NCBI GenBank assembly: GCA_963682055.1
Contig: OY821750.1
Span: 6,884,501-6,948,500, forward strand
DNA: 64,000 nt
Reading direction: 5' to 3'
DNA from: Primula veris
Taxonomy: Eukaryota > Streptophyta > Magnoliopsida > Ericales > Primulaceae
Shown here one piece after another: positions 12,181 to 22,909 of this stretch. Both the position numbers and the translations under genes were made by a program. Numbering within the stretch: the stretch's first letter is position 1; every line of letters starts with the position of its first letter. Under the pieces are notes generated by a model. It had not been told where the DNA came from, searched no databases, and saw only the letters and a list, made by a program, of their open reading frames with translations.

Positions 12181-12507
12181 TCATGACGGCTGTTTTGCGC
12201 TGTTTCCAAAACTGGAAAAGAAAAGATACAATAAGTATATGTAAGAGGTTAAAATAATAAGACGATTACAATTGAACAGACCTTTCTCTTCTTTATTTAT
12301 GATTTCAGTAGAGGAACTTATTTCCTTCGGATTCACTAAGAGTTGACCTCTACATAATTTTTTGTCATGTTTATATACTTTTTGTAATTCGCGGTGCCAC
12401 CCAGGTTCTCCGAATGGAAATAATAAGGGATATTGTAAAGGATCATAACAGCCAAAATGGTATTTCACTCTATGTTTATAGCACGAATGATTATATACCA
12501 CAATATG
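12181..12507 (-). pseudogene. Helitron RepHel segment before Rep domain
   Basis: Left of the LINE the frame resumes as GLHIVVYNHSC and reads GCYDPLQYPLLFPFGEPGWH, a hallmark of plant Helitron proteins. An intron follows (GT near 12281; acceptor TTCCAG near 12212), after which VLETAQNSRHEVSC reads into the Rep part. Confidence 0.88.
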
Positions 12508-14335
12508 GAGTCCTTTTTTTTTTCTGTTTTTTTTTTTCTACATCGGAATATCAAATAAAACTAAAACTTAAGACTACCGTTGCCTTTTTTTCCTTCAATA
12601 GCAAGTTATATAAACACTCAGGAGCTTCTTCATAGAGTCGGAATTCTCCCGTCATTTTTTTTCCTAATTTGACTAGTAGATCGGCGCAACCGTTTCCTTC
12701 TAGAGGCGCATAAGATATGAAAGCATTACATTTAAGTAGTATAAATTTTATATCCGCGATCAAACCATAAAATAGACAACTTGGTGGTGTCTCGTCCATG
12801 ATAAGCTTCGCCGCGCAAGCGGCATCCGATTCTATATCGATATTTTTGAAATCTCTAGAAATAGCAATCGTTAATCCTCGATAGATAGCCCAAAGTTCTG
12901 TCTCCAAATGTGAACGGTAGTCTAACTTGCCCATGAATCCCAAAATTCACGCTCCCTTGTCGTCTCGAAATAGGCCACCTATACTGGATACGTTTCCTAT
13001 TCCATCTTTTACACTCCCATCAACATTTAATTTAATTCGTCCTACATAAGGAGAAAACCAAGTAATAAGTTTAGGACCTTTATCATGGTCCACATAAATT
13101 TGGGGTTTACGGGCAGCTAATTTAATATTATCCGCAAACTCTATCGTTATGTGAATAGCGGAAACTACACTGATATCCGCATTTTCAAAAACTTTTTTAC
13201 AACGAAATTTCCATAAATTCCAAATACTAGCAATGAAAAAAAAATTCCAAGAGTTTTTGTTAAAAGTCTTTTTTGAGCATAGGTTTTGCTCGAGCCAATC
13301 GGTAAGAGTTAAATGTGAGCTATTGTTAATCCATTGTGATCGTTTAATTCTAGCCCAAAACTGGACTGAAAAGAGGCATTCTCGAAAAAGGTGATTTAAA
13401 TCTTCGATGTCACCATTACAACGTGGACACATATCATCTTGGGATAGCCCCCTTGTAACTCTTGACGAGTTTGTAAGTAGCTTTCTCTGAAAAACGAGCC
13501 AAAGAAATGTAATCAATTTTGAAGGAATTTTTAGTTTCCAAATCCACAGCCAACTAACTTTGTTATTCGTATCATGGCCTGAAAAAAAATAAAGGCAATA
13601 TGCAGATTTAGTACTAAATAAACCATTAGTATGATTAGCCCATCTCGGAATGTCCTTGCCTTCAAGTGCATTATTTATAGGCACACTTAGCACACTACTC
13701 ACCATATTATCACCCAAAAAACTTTTAATTTTAGCAATACTCCAACAATCTTCTTCCATTAAATCTTTAAGTTTAAAATTATCAGTACTATTAACAGGTA
13801 AAGAGTTTCGAAGAAAAGTTGGACCACACCAAATATCATCCCATAAGTTAATGTCACTACCATTACCTACGTGTCAATGGTGTTATTTCTTATGAGATTT
13901 CTAGATGTAACTATACTTCCCAAGTATGAGAAGCGGAGCGAGAGTAAGGCCATTCCCAAAGCGAATGAGAATTAAGATAGTTAGTTTTCAGAACTTTAAC
14001 CCAAAGTTTATTTTTCTGTGAAATAAATTCCCAACTCAACTTAGCAGTGAGAGCCGTATTTTGATTAGAGGCTACCCGAATACCAAGCCCCCCATGTTCT
14101 TTGGGGTTGCAAACTTTATTCCATCGAACGAGATGGATTTTCCTTTTTCCTCTTGTCGAATCCCAAATAAAGTCAAGATTTAATTTATCTATTGAATATA
14201 TGATACTTTTAGTTAACAAGGAAGTTTGCATATTATAAGAGGGTATGGAAAAAGTGACAGATTTAATAAGTGTGAGTCGGCCAGCAACAGATAAAAAATT
14301 TGTTTTCCATCCAGCTAGTTTTGATGAGTCCTTTT
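12508..14335 (-). mobile_element. 5'-truncated LINE inserted in the Helitron
   Basis: A minus-strand LINE whose poly(A) tail appears as T runs at 12514-12523 and 12525-12537. The 10-bp word GAGTCCTTTT occurs at 12508-12517 and again at 14326-14335 as a target duplication. Removing the insert rejoins the Helitron reading frame (AIWLEDNS to GLHIVVYNHSC). Only the 3' end of the LINE (end of RT, zinc-finger RT, RNase H) is present, which is typical of incomplete reverse transcription. Confidence 0.88.
12551..14231 (-). pseudogene. LINE ORF2 3' part: RT end, zf-RVT, RNase H
   Basis: Three open blocks form one ORF2 tail. 14231-13911 is the RT C-terminal region with FIWDSTRGKRKIHLVRW and GGLGIR. 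13759-12947 has the zinc-binding region of plant LINEs (CPRCNGDIEDLNHLFREC) and the start of RNase H (KLNVDGSVKDG). 12943-12551 is the RNase H remainder with ESDAACAAKLI. There are frame breaks near 13905 and 12945. Confidence 0.9.
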
Positions 14336-14701
14336 CTTTCGGTTGTGCTATTATCCTCTAGCCATATGGCAGCTACTTGGGATGAGGAAGAAGAATTAAA
14401 AACTCTTTGGTCTAAATTTGGATTAGCTCTTATAATAACTTTTTCGTTAGTTCAATCTGAAATGTTGTCTAGACTTCGGAAAAATCTTGCATATGGATTT
14501 AGCTTTGAAATATCAAAAAGTTCTTCGAGAATTGTAGACTTCAGTTTAATTGGACGTCTCATTCTGTTGTCAATTTCGTGTTCGGTATCATAAAAATATA
14601 GTTGCAAATATGAAGGATCATTGTCACTGGACAGTAGCTCGTTTATGTAGTGATATATTTGCCCTTGTATTTTAAATGTATAAATTCCATTATTTCTCTT
14701 A
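14336..14701 (-). pseudogene. Helitron RepHel, N-terminal continuation
   Basis: The minus-strand frame reads GQIYHYINELL, SYLQLYFYDTEHEIDNRM and NPYARFFRSLDNI, then LDQRVFNSSSSSQVAAIWLE. All of these are familiar from the segment before the Rep domain of plant Helitron proteins. It is cut on the right by the solo LTR (TSD TCTTA) and on the left by the LINE (TSD GAGTCCTTTT). The frame continues on the other side of the LINE at 12507. Confidence 0.88.
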
Positions 14702-15856
14702 TGTCACGCCCCAGATTTGGGTAAACCCAAGTAGTGAATATTATTTAAAAGAAAAAGGTTTAAATATCAAAATATGCGGAAGTATTCGACAACACACTAA
14801 ATAAGAACCAAACGGATCCTTCAAGACATGCCGATAGTCATATTTGAGTCACTATTGGCCTAAGGGTAGCCAACAACGCTCAAATGTGACGATACGAAAA
14901 GAAAGCAATTTAAAAAAAATGATTTATAGAAATTTCGACATGACCTTTACGTATCTATTTGTTTCCATAAGAATCAACCTGTTCAAACAACATGGTATAG
15001 ATAATTAAAACTCGCCAATGCGATATTTCTAAAAAAATCAATCCAACAATAAAATGCCACATCCAATCCAGCTAACCATCCAGGTCCAAAACATATAGTC
15101 AAAATAAATAAGGTACGAATAAAATATTTGTATGCAAATAACGAACAAACTCGTGATAAACACTTATTAGGCCAATATGGCTCAACTAAATAAATGGTTC
15201 CAACGTGAATAAAAAGTCTAACGTGCTCGCGATCAAGTGTAATCCGATAACCGAGCCACTAGCAATCACTCTAAACTTCGTCACGGCTTACGTCGGCACC
15301 TGTACGTCGATTGAAAACAAAACGTACAGAAAACAAAGAAAGGAGGTAAGAAAACAATCTCGCTTAAAAAGCGGCGCATGCACACACAATCCTAACATGG
15401 CAAGTATATTATCATGATAAATAAGGACAAGACAATTTTATGAGAAACGTAACCATCTCAGTAACTCACGCATTCGCAATAGATGAACAAATAAACAAGG
15501 TTTAAATAAATAGAATATGATAATAAAAATAAAAATAAAACTCAACGAAAACCAAGTCGGGATTGCTCACATACGTACCCACCTTTAGAGCCACTGCTCA
15601 AGGACCCATAATACAATGGTACCCCCACCCACACGCTGACACTACCGTATGTGACTAGAGATATGGGGCCGGCTTTAAGGGCACTACCCCTATGGTACCG
15701 ATACACCTAATACTTGCGCAAGTTTCCGGGCTCTCACCGTAAGCCTCCGGGGCTCATCCTTAAATCCACAATGGTACAAATGTACCCACCTTTAGAGCCA
15801 CTGCTCAGGGACCCATCATACAATGGTACCCCACACACATTGGTACTACAATCCCA

Positions 15857-15919
<63 letters not shown>

Positions 15920-16986
15920 CTCCAAAAGGACGAAAAACAGTAAAGTCTACACACCGAAAATAATACACAACACTGTAATGTTATAGTTAATTAATTATCG
16001 AATGTCACTTGAAACACATCATTTTAATCACAATACCACCACATATGTATACACATTGTCACCACCTTCAACACTTCTCAAAAGTTTAATTTATATCATA
16101 TTTTCACACATTATATACTAAGTATAGTTAATACAGAATCATTAGTTATTATACTGCAACTGCACCACCATATTTATTATAACAACATATATCAATATCT
16201 GAACCTAAATTAACATGCAACAAATAACACACAAACCCGCCTTTAAAGCGAAATCATATTCCTTCCCCTTACCGAAACAAACGAGAGCTCGTTTGTAAAA
16301 AAACTCCCAAACTCGAGCCGTACCACCTAATAAAATCTGGACAGCCTAGCGACAGTCCTTAACAGCCCCTATTATGTAATTAAAATAAGGCACGAATCAA
16401 TATAAAAGACTAATTTCGGATTATTAATAAAATATTAAAAAAAACTGGGTTTTTATAAAAGTGAAAATCGGAAGAGCAGGCTTACACAGGTAGATAGGTA
16501 TCGAAGAGTAGATTAAGAAAATGTATTTGATTGCGAAAAACGGACACCCGAAGACCTCGATATCAGCCTCCGAAGCGACCACGTAGAAACCCAAAAAAAA
16601 ACACCCAAATACACCACTGCCTGAAAACCAAAAACTCACAATTTGTATGTCACTCTCTGGACTTGATCGTCGGCGTTACCAGCGAAGATCTCCGGACAAA
16701 ACTCTCCCTCCCTCGCTGGGTTCTATCTCTCCAGCGTGTATATATATATGTGCGTGTATATGATTATGTATTGACTGGCTAAGTGTTATTAGGTTTAGCT
16801 TTTTAGTTAAATAAAAACATTAGCCCACATAATTATTATTAATTACAAATAGAACCCAACATTATTCTTACCTATGCATTGCTACATTATTTATTTCATA
16901 TATATACAATTACACAATACATTAATATCACTATAGAAAAATACTACAAATAAATAATAAATACCCAAAATTTCCGAGTCGTTACA
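14702..16986 (+). repeat. solo LTR, 2285 bp, with 5-bp TSD TCTTA
   Basis: Begins TGTCACGCCCC and ends CGAGTCGTTACA. The flanks are identical TCTTA at 14697-14701 and 16987-16991. It interrupts the Helitron coding frame. The start and end words match the solo LTR at 28963-30877, so the two belong to one type. The Ty3/gypsy class is likely but not shown. It contains a duplicated block (ACCCACCTTTAGAGCCACTG at about 15575 and 15783) and a long TA run. Confidence 0.9.
15859..15913. repeat. (TA)n microsatellite
   Basis: About 27 TA units inside the solo LTR. Confidence 0.95.
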
Positions 16987-17474
16987 TCTTACATAAGTCT
17001 TTGTCATATTTTACTCCGAATGAAGTGAATGAGAAGGTACTATTGTATGTACGTATATATGTTCGAAATTCGTAACTATCTTCAGAGTTAAAAGTGTAAA
17101 GGTTGTACAACTTATCTGGAATAGTATTGCTTAGCAGTGCGACCTGTCCAGCTGAACAACAGAATCCGTTGGGTTCACGGTGAAATCGTTCCGCACCATA
17201 ATATTTACATGGTTGCGCTGCTGGCAAAGTGAACTGTATTTCACTGATGTTGTTTAGAATGATGTTGTTGGAGTTGCTTGAACCTGTAGAAGAACTGATA
17301 TTTGTGAGTAAATCAAAACTTGGAAATCATATTTGAGAGGAGTTGCATGTAATAATATGTACCTTTATTTGTACGGCTTCTTTTCCTTTTTTTGGAGGAA
17401 TATCTGTTCTAGGTATTTTTGCAGTTCACATAAATCCTCGGGTAGATTGGGCATTGCGACGTTTTCGGCTTCTA
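16987..17474 (-). pseudogene. Helitron RepHel, N-terminal exons
   Basis: The minus-strand frame from about 17285 to 16987 reads the conserved N-terminal Helitron segment: LPAAQPCKYYG, RFHREPNGFCC and then YIRTYNSTFSFTSFGVKYD. It stops at the solo LTR insertion point. A probable upstream exon (17474-17363) ends at a GT donor, and an intron of about 77 bp ends at CTACAG near 17286. The frame resumes at 14701 beyond the solo LTR with NNGIYTF, so the two parts were one exon before insertion. Confidence 0.85.
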
Positions 17475-17479
17475 AATAA

Positions 17480-17823
17480 TGTTAGGAAATCAAGCGTACT
17501 TAAAGAAAGATAAGAATGTAAAACCGCACACACAATTTGATAACGGAATTCACCCAACAATGGCTACATTTCCGGGCCGCTACACGTGGCGCTTATATAT
17601 ATTATAAGGAGGATTACAAACGTAATCTAGCTTGATCACAAATCTATGGTTCTCTCACAACTAGAACTCTCTCTTTACAATATTCTGTCTTTAAATATGT
17701 GATAATTAAAATACAAGATAGGTGAGACATATATAGAACCCATAGTGGGCCTTATTACAATTTCTAGTGATGTGGGATAATTAGTGAACATGACTAAAAC
17801 ACATTTGGCTCCACAACTCAACA
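17480..17823 (-). repeat. 3' LTR of the Copia element
   Basis: TGTTAGGAAATC to ACTCAACA, 344 bp. The adjoining ATCTCCCACTTGAAG at 17824-17838 is the polypurine tract seen on the opposite strand. Confidence 0.93.
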
Positions 17824-17944
17824 ATCTCCCACTTGAAGTCAAATGTCGAGTGCTTCAAAAGAACTCTGATTATCCCCGACCACCGAACTCACTGTGCTCC
17901 TCTGAGCAGAATGCTCCAATCGGTATCCTTGTATAGTAATTAGT

Positions 17945-18235
17945 TGTGACGACCCAGATTTCCAGGTAGGAAATTCTGTGGTGCGGTGTTGTGCGTCAGT
18001 CTCACATCGCCCAGATATCAGAGTACTCGTGTGGTATATGAGCTTAAAGATCCATTTCCTATCAACAAGGCCTTTTAAAATCGTGCGGCACAATAGCGAG
18101 GACGAAACTCCACAGTTAAGCGTGCTTAACTTGAAGTAGTACCAGGATGGGTGACCACCCTGGGAAGTTGTGCCAAAGCGGACAATATTGTTGATACGGA
18201 CGTGGCGGTTCGGTCCGTAGGGCCGGGTCATTACA
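17945..18235 (+). repeat. Cassandra LTR, complete copy
   Basis: 291 bp from TGTGACGACC to GTCATTACA, holding the first 5S-like segment. The primer-binding site follows two bases later. Confidence 0.9.
18083..18176 (+). other. 5S rRNA-like sequence inside Cassandra LTR
   Basis: Contains AGTTAAGCGTGCTT, GTAGTACCAGGATGGGTGACC and CCTGGGAAG. These are the intermediate element and C-box region of plant 5S rDNA in correct order. The 5' third is diverged. This is a transposon-borne 5S derivative and not a functional 5S gene. Confidence 0.88.
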
Positions 18236-18344
18236 GATGGTATCAGAGCCTCTATCTGGCCGGAAATGTGGGGACTAGGACGTGTGTGTGGACCCCTGAA
18301 GGACAATGTCCCGACGAGGACGTTGTGCCTAAAGGGAGGGTGAT

Positions 18345-18609
18345 TGTGACGACCCAGATTTCCAGGTAGGAAATTCTGTGGTGCGGTGTTGTGCGTCAGT
18401 CCCACATCGCCCAGATATGAGAGTACTCGTGTGGTATATGAGCTTAAAGATCCATTTCCTATCAACAAGGCCTTTTAAAGTCGTGCGGCACAATAGCGAG
18501 GACGGAACTCCACAGTTAAGCGTGCTTAACTTGGAGTAGTACCAGGATGGGTGACCACCGTGCCAAAGCGGACAATATTGTTGATACGGGTGTGGCGGTT
18601 CGGTCCGTA
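18345..18609 (+). repeat. Cassandra LTR, damaged copy
   Basis: Direct repeat of 17945-18235 but missing the last ~15 bp and an internal 12-bp piece in the 5S-like region (GACCACC is followed directly by GTGCCAAAG). No target duplication can be matched on this side. Confidence 0.88.
18483..18567 (+). other. second 5S rRNA-like sequence, 12-bp deletion
   Basis: Same as the first copy up to GGGTGACCACC, then lacks the CTGGGAAGTTG block that forms the 3' stem of 5S RNA. Confidence 0.85.
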
Positions 18610-18613
18610 TGGA

Positions 18614-18740
18614 ATACAGGATTCTTAGCTAGCTGAACTGCATTTTGACTATCACAGTGCAGAACTCCCTTGTCGGTTTTCTGACCGAGCTCCTCTAAGA
18701 AACCTTGCAACCAAATCATCTCTTTGCTTGCTTCCGTCAT
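18614..18740 (-). pseudogene. Copia RNase H, truncated by Cassandra
   Basis: The minus frame reads EMIWLQGFLEELGQK and HCDSQNAVQLAKNPVFH, then runs into the Cassandra insert at about 18610. The rest of RNase H, which should follow NPVFH, is not found on the far side, so the insertion was accompanied by a deletion or later rearrangement. Confidence 0.88.
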
Positions 18741-18910
18741 CGCGACGTACTCAGCCTCTGTGGTTGACAGTGCAACGATCTTTTACAGCTTAGATGTCCA
18801 ATCATAGCAGTACCACTGTAGGTACAAACACATCCCGTTGTGCTCTTTCAGCTATCCAAATCACCAGCCATGTCAGAATCAACATAGCCGTGCAGGCCTA
18901 CCGAGGTCTT

Positions 18911-20431
18911 TCAGAAACATAATGCCAAACTCACTATACCCGAGAGATATCTCAATATCCACTTCACAGCTTCCCAATGGTGCTTGCCCGGGTTACTCAT
19001 GTAACGACTGACAACTCCCACTGCATGGGCAATGTCCGGTCTTGTACACATCATAGCGTACATCAAGCTACCAATTGCTGAAGCGTATAGTATGTTCGAC
19101 ATACGATCCTTTCCTTCCTCGTCCGAGGGTAATTGTTCCTTTGACAACTTAAAGTGTTCTAAGGGTGTGTCTACAGCCTTGGCATCACTCATGCTAAACC
19201 GAGCCAACACTTTCTTCACATACTCAGCTTGCGACAGAAACAAAGACCCATCCCTTCATCGGGAAATCCTCATACCGAGGATCTGATTTGCGGCACCCAA
19301 ATCCTTCATCTCAAAGTGTTTCACCAATTGTTGCTTCACCTTGTTAATTTCTACAAGGCTCGACCCGGCGAGCAACATGTCATCTACGTACAGAAGTAGA
19401 ATGATGCACGAAGAGTTCTCGAATCTCTTCACAAAATAGCAATGATCACTATCACTTCTTTCGAACCCTGTACCCACCATGAAACTGTCAAACTTTTTAT
19501 ACCACTGCCGTGTTGCTTGTTTTAGCCCGTACAAACTCTTCTTTAGTTTGCAGACCAGTCTCTTTTTTCCCTTTTCGGCAAAGCCTTCAAGTTGTAGCAT
19601 GCTAATTTCTTCTTCAAGATCTCCATGGAGAAAGGCAGTTTTCACATCTAACTGTTCAAGATGAAGATTCTCATTTACAGCAATGCTCAACAATAGCCGA
19701 ACAGTCGTTAATTTTACGACCGGAGAAAAGATCTCAGTGTAGTCAATTCCTTCCTTTTGTTGGAACCATTCGACTACTAATCGTGCCTTGTACCGTTTCG
19801 AACCATCTTGTTCATTCTTTAGTCAGAACACCCATTTGTTACTCAGTGCCCTTTTCTCCTTGGGCAGTTCGGCTAACTGCCAAGTCACATTCTCCTTTAG
19901 TGACTTCATCTTATCCTTCATGGCGAGCTCCCACTTGCTTGAGTCTTTCAACTCTAGAGATTCCTCTCTACTCTCCGGCTCGCCTGCATAATTGAGTAGT
20001 ATGAAATGCATGAAATGAGAGTATCGGACAGTAGGTCTCCTTTCGCGATGACCTCGGCCCAATTCAGGTTGAGGAGTTTGGGGTAACTCCTCATCCTCTT
20101 CAGCATATGCTGGTAGGTTGTCGATCACCACTGGCTCATCTTCATCGTTGTCTTCCAACTCCATTCTTGGAAACACATTCATGTCGATTATACCACTTTT
20201 CTCGGATGGGAGCACGTGTTCTTTCACCACCACATTTTGTCGATCTTTGTACAAATTGCTTTCGTTGAAAATGACATCCTTACTGCGAATAATCTTCTTT
20301 GTTTGACCATCCCAAAAGCGATATCCAAACTCAGCTCCACCGTATCCCACAAAGTAACAAACTTTGGACTTTGAGTCAAGCTTGGTACGATCGTTTATAT
20401 CGACATGGATATATGGCAGACAACCGAACAC
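18911..20431 (-). pseudogene. Copia integrase C-terminus and reverse transcriptase
   Basis: 20431-19823 is the integrase C-terminal region (FGCLPYIHV, KSKVCYFVGYGGAEFGYRF) and the start of RT. 19693-19256 is the RT core with LDVKTAFLHGDLEEEI, KKSLYGLKQATRQW and catalytic YVDDMLLAG. 19243-18911 is the RT end (ASAIGSLMYAMMCTRPDI). Stops lie near 19820 and 19253. Confidence 0.93.
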
Positions 20432-21084
20432 TCGCAGGAGTTCATCAGAGATAGGATTTCCATCCAGACTTCCTCGGGAATTCTCTTTTCTAATGGCACT
20501 GAGGGTCCGCGGTTAATCAGATAAATCGCCGTGTTTACTGCATGTGCCCATAAGGCTTTGGGCAATCCACTTTGCAGCCTCATACTCCTAGCACGCTCAT
20601 TGATTGTTCGGTTCATTCTCTCGGCCATGCTATTTTGCTGTGGCGTTCATCGGATGGTCTTCTCCATCCGAATGCCTCTTTATGCACAGAACTCTACGAA
20701 CTTCGCATCAATGTACTCTCCGCCGTTGTCGGACCTCAAACATTTCAGTTTATTCTTGGTTTCTAGTTCGACCATGGCCTTCCATTTTTGAAATTTCTTA
20801 AACACTTCAGACTTGTGTTTCAAGAAGTAGATCCATATCTTCCTTGTCGAATCGTCGATGAAGGTCACATAGTACTGAGATCCTCCCAGTGAGGTTACCG
20901 GGGATGGCCCCCATACATCGGAGTGGACAAGTGCTAGCTTTTCCTCCCTATGAGCTTTTCCACCTTTCTGGAAACTCACCTTCTTTTGCTTCCCGAAGAT
21001 GCAACCTTCACACATGTCGAGGTTGACAGACTTCAAGCCTGGAAGTTTACTGTCCTTTGCTAACACCTTCATCCCTTTTCTCAC
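20395..21084 (-). pseudogene. Copia integrase
   Basis: Integrase core with VHSDVWGPSPVTSLGG, YFVTFIDDST-like text, LRSDNGGEYIDAKF and MAERMNRTINERARSM, including the catalytic aspartates. Stops near 20680 and 20652 and a frameshift near 20425 break it. The enzyme would insert the cDNA into the genome. Confidence 0.92.
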
Positions 21085-21895
21085 TTATATGACCTAAACA
21101 TCGATGCCACAACTCAGAACAATTTTGCGACACAGCTGCCACAATTGTACATTCATCATCGGTCGTCATGTACAATGTACTGACCTTTCTCCCTCGTGCT
21201 ATCACCATAGCTCCTCGTGAAACTTTCCAAGCTCTATTGCTGAACGAAATGTAGTGTCCCTCTGCATCGAGTTGTCCTACTGAGATCAGATTTTTGGTCA
21301 ACTTCGGAATATGCCTCACTTTCGTCAGCTTCCATAACGACCCATTTGGAATGCGAATCTTCACATCGCCCATTCCAACAACATCCAACACTTCTCCATC
21401 GGCTAGATGCACTTTACCGAAATTACCTGCAATGTAATTTTTGAGTAAGTCCTCCTGAACGGTCGTGTGAAATGATGCCCCAGAGTCTACAATCCACGAA
21501 TCTATATTTCTCTGTACGGCAAGCACTAAACAGTCACCTGAATCCTCATTGCTCGCAACACTTGCCAAATGACATCTTTCGATTTCCTTCTTCGCCTGCT
21601 TGCACTCATGGGCGAAGTGCCCCATACCCTGACAGTTATAGCATTGAAGATTCTTCTTGTTCCGGTCACTATTTTTGCCAACTCGGCTTTGCCCCCTTGT
21701 ACCTCTCAATGTTGAACGACCTCTTTCGTCCAATATGTTCTTACCCCGGTATCTTGAACCGACGTTCAAGGCTGCTCCATCATTTGAGCATTCACCCATA
21801 TCTTGTCTCCTGAGTTCCTCAACGAGTATTTGATCTCGGATGCCGTTGTAAGTCAGTTTCTCCTTTCCAATTGAGTTGCTGACAGCAGCTCGCAT
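21047..21895 (-). pseudogene. Copia gag zinc knuckle, protease, pre-integrase
   Basis: The order is: CCHC knuckle CYNCQGMGHFAHEC (RNA binding), aspartic protease site WIVDSGASFHTT, then the pre-integrase domain with ISVGQLDAEGHYISF and LWHRCLGHIS. A frameshift near 21075 moves the reading into the integrase frame. Confidence 0.93.
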
Positions 21896-21901
21896 GAACT
21901 C

Positions 21902-22423
21902 TCAACTGTTCGGTAGAGAGGCCAGCAGTATTAGGGCTCTTACCTCGTCTTCAAAAGTTATCTCGACCGTATCCAACTGATTTATGGTATCGATGAACTT
22001 ATTCACTTGGTTTGCGACAGGTGTGTTCTCAGCCAAGCGTAGGTTGAACAACTTATGCATGAGATGTACCTTTTTGTTTACGGATGTTTTTTCATACATG
22101 TCGGTGAGAACCTTCATCATCCCCATCGTTGTCGTCTCTCTTGCGTTGTGTGCCATGTTCCTAGATAGTGTTAGTCGGATCACTCCCAACACTTGTCGGT
22201 CTAAGAGTTTCCATGCCTCTTCGGTGGTCATGGTCGGCCTTTCCTCGAGAATAAGTGGTTGATACATCTTCCTCCCGTACAGATATTCTTTGATTTGCAT
22301 TCTCCAGAATGCGAAGTCCTTTCCGTTGAATTGCTCGATCCCATGCGCTTTTGTCTTCTTTCGCCATTGATCTTCCTCCCGATCTTCAATCTTGGTTCTA
22401 CAAAAGCCGAGCTCTGATATCAC
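21902..22423 (-). pseudogene. Copia gag, N-terminal part
   Basis: This is the capsid-like part of the polyprotein. Seen: FNGKDFAFWRMQIKEYLYGR, LLDRQVLGVIRLTLS and MHKLFNLRLAENTPV, as in Tnt1-like Copia gag proteins. It ends at a TGA where relatives have a tryptophan codon, after LASLPNS. The frame continues directly in the next block. Confidence 0.92.
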
Positions 22424-22424
22424 T

Positions 22425-22768
22425 TGTTAGGAAATCAGGCATATTTAAAGAAAGAGAAGAATGTAAAACCGCACACACAATTTGATAACGGAGTTCACCC
22501 AACAATGGCTACGTCTTCGGGCTACTACACGTGGCGCTTATATAGATTATAAGGAGAATTACAAACGTAATCTATCTTGATCACAAACCTATTGTTCTCT
22601 CATAACTAGAACTCTCTCTTTACAATATTCTCTCTTGAAATATGTGATAATTAAAATACAAGATAGGTGGGACATATATAGAACCCATAGTGGGTCTTAT
22701 TACAATTCCTAGTGATGTGGGATAATTAGTGAACATAAACATAACACATTTGGCTTCACAACTCAACA
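22425..22768 (-). repeat. 5' LTR of the Copia element
   Basis: 344 bp, same ends as its partner. Next to it, at 22411-22424 on the opposite strand, is AGTGATATCAGAGC, a primer-binding site close to the initiator tRNA-Met consensus TGGTATCAGAGC. Confidence 0.93.
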
Positions 22769-22909
22769 AATAAGTTATTTGCGATATATGTGTCACCTGT
22801 TGCATTCTTGGAAATGGGAAATCTATATAGAAAAAGTTCAGAGATATGCATTAGACAGTAGTAAATTATTTAGGTAAACATTATCCGTCTCGGCGGAGGC
22901 AGAAGATTT

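Larger units (their letters stand above)
8914..17479 (-). mobile_element. Helitron, decayed, with nested insertions
   Basis: Pieces of one RepHel protein follow each other in order on the minus strand: N-terminal region (16987-17479), continuation (14336-14701), Rep/HUH (11905-12507 and 11023-11904), PIF1-type helicase (9801-11048), then helicase C-terminal part (8914-9795). The gaps are filled by a solo LTR and a LINE, each with matching target duplications. A Copia element follows at 17480. Helitrons move by rolling-circle replication using the Rep HUH nuclease and the helicase. The element's own ends (5' TC and 3' CTRR) were not located, so its true limits are unknown and it may reach ~24.8 kb. 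Confidence 0.88.
17945..18609 (+). mobile_element. Cassandra-type TRIM with 5S-like LTRs
   Basis: Two direct copies of a ~290-bp LTR (start TGTGACGACCCAGATTTCC; complete copy ends GGGTCATTACA) are separated by about 109 bp. That spacer holds a primer-binding site TGGTATCAGAGCC at 18238-18250 and a purine tract AAAGGGAGGG at 18331-18340. No coding capacity. Each LTR contains a 5S rRNA-like stretch with the pol III internal control region. This is the defining architecture of Cassandra terminal-repeat retrotransposons in miniature. Confidence 0.92.
17480..22768 (-). mobile_element. full-length Ty1/copia element, 5289 bp
   Basis: Two 344-bp LTRs (17480-17823 and 22425-22768) flank an internal region in Copia order on the minus strand: gag, zinc knuckle, protease, integrase, RT, RNase H. 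The 5-bp duplication AATAA is present at 17475-17479 and 22769-22773. By eye the LTRs differ at about 26 of 344 positions, so the insertion is old. The frame carries several stops and shifts, and RNase H is interrupted by a Cassandra TRIM. Confidence 0.95.

Noticed and set aside
14300..14593. 97-residue plus-strand open frame
   Set aside because: It is the antisense of the conserved Helitron N-terminal segment read on the minus strand.
18083..18176. Functional 5S rRNA gene
   Set aside because: Only the intermediate element/C-box part matches. The copy sits in an LTR with primer-binding site and purine tract, and the 5' third is diverged.
17839..18468. 209-residue minus-strand open frame
   Set aside because: It runs through the Cassandra TRIM LTRs and the antisense of the 5S-like sequence. 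It has no protein features.
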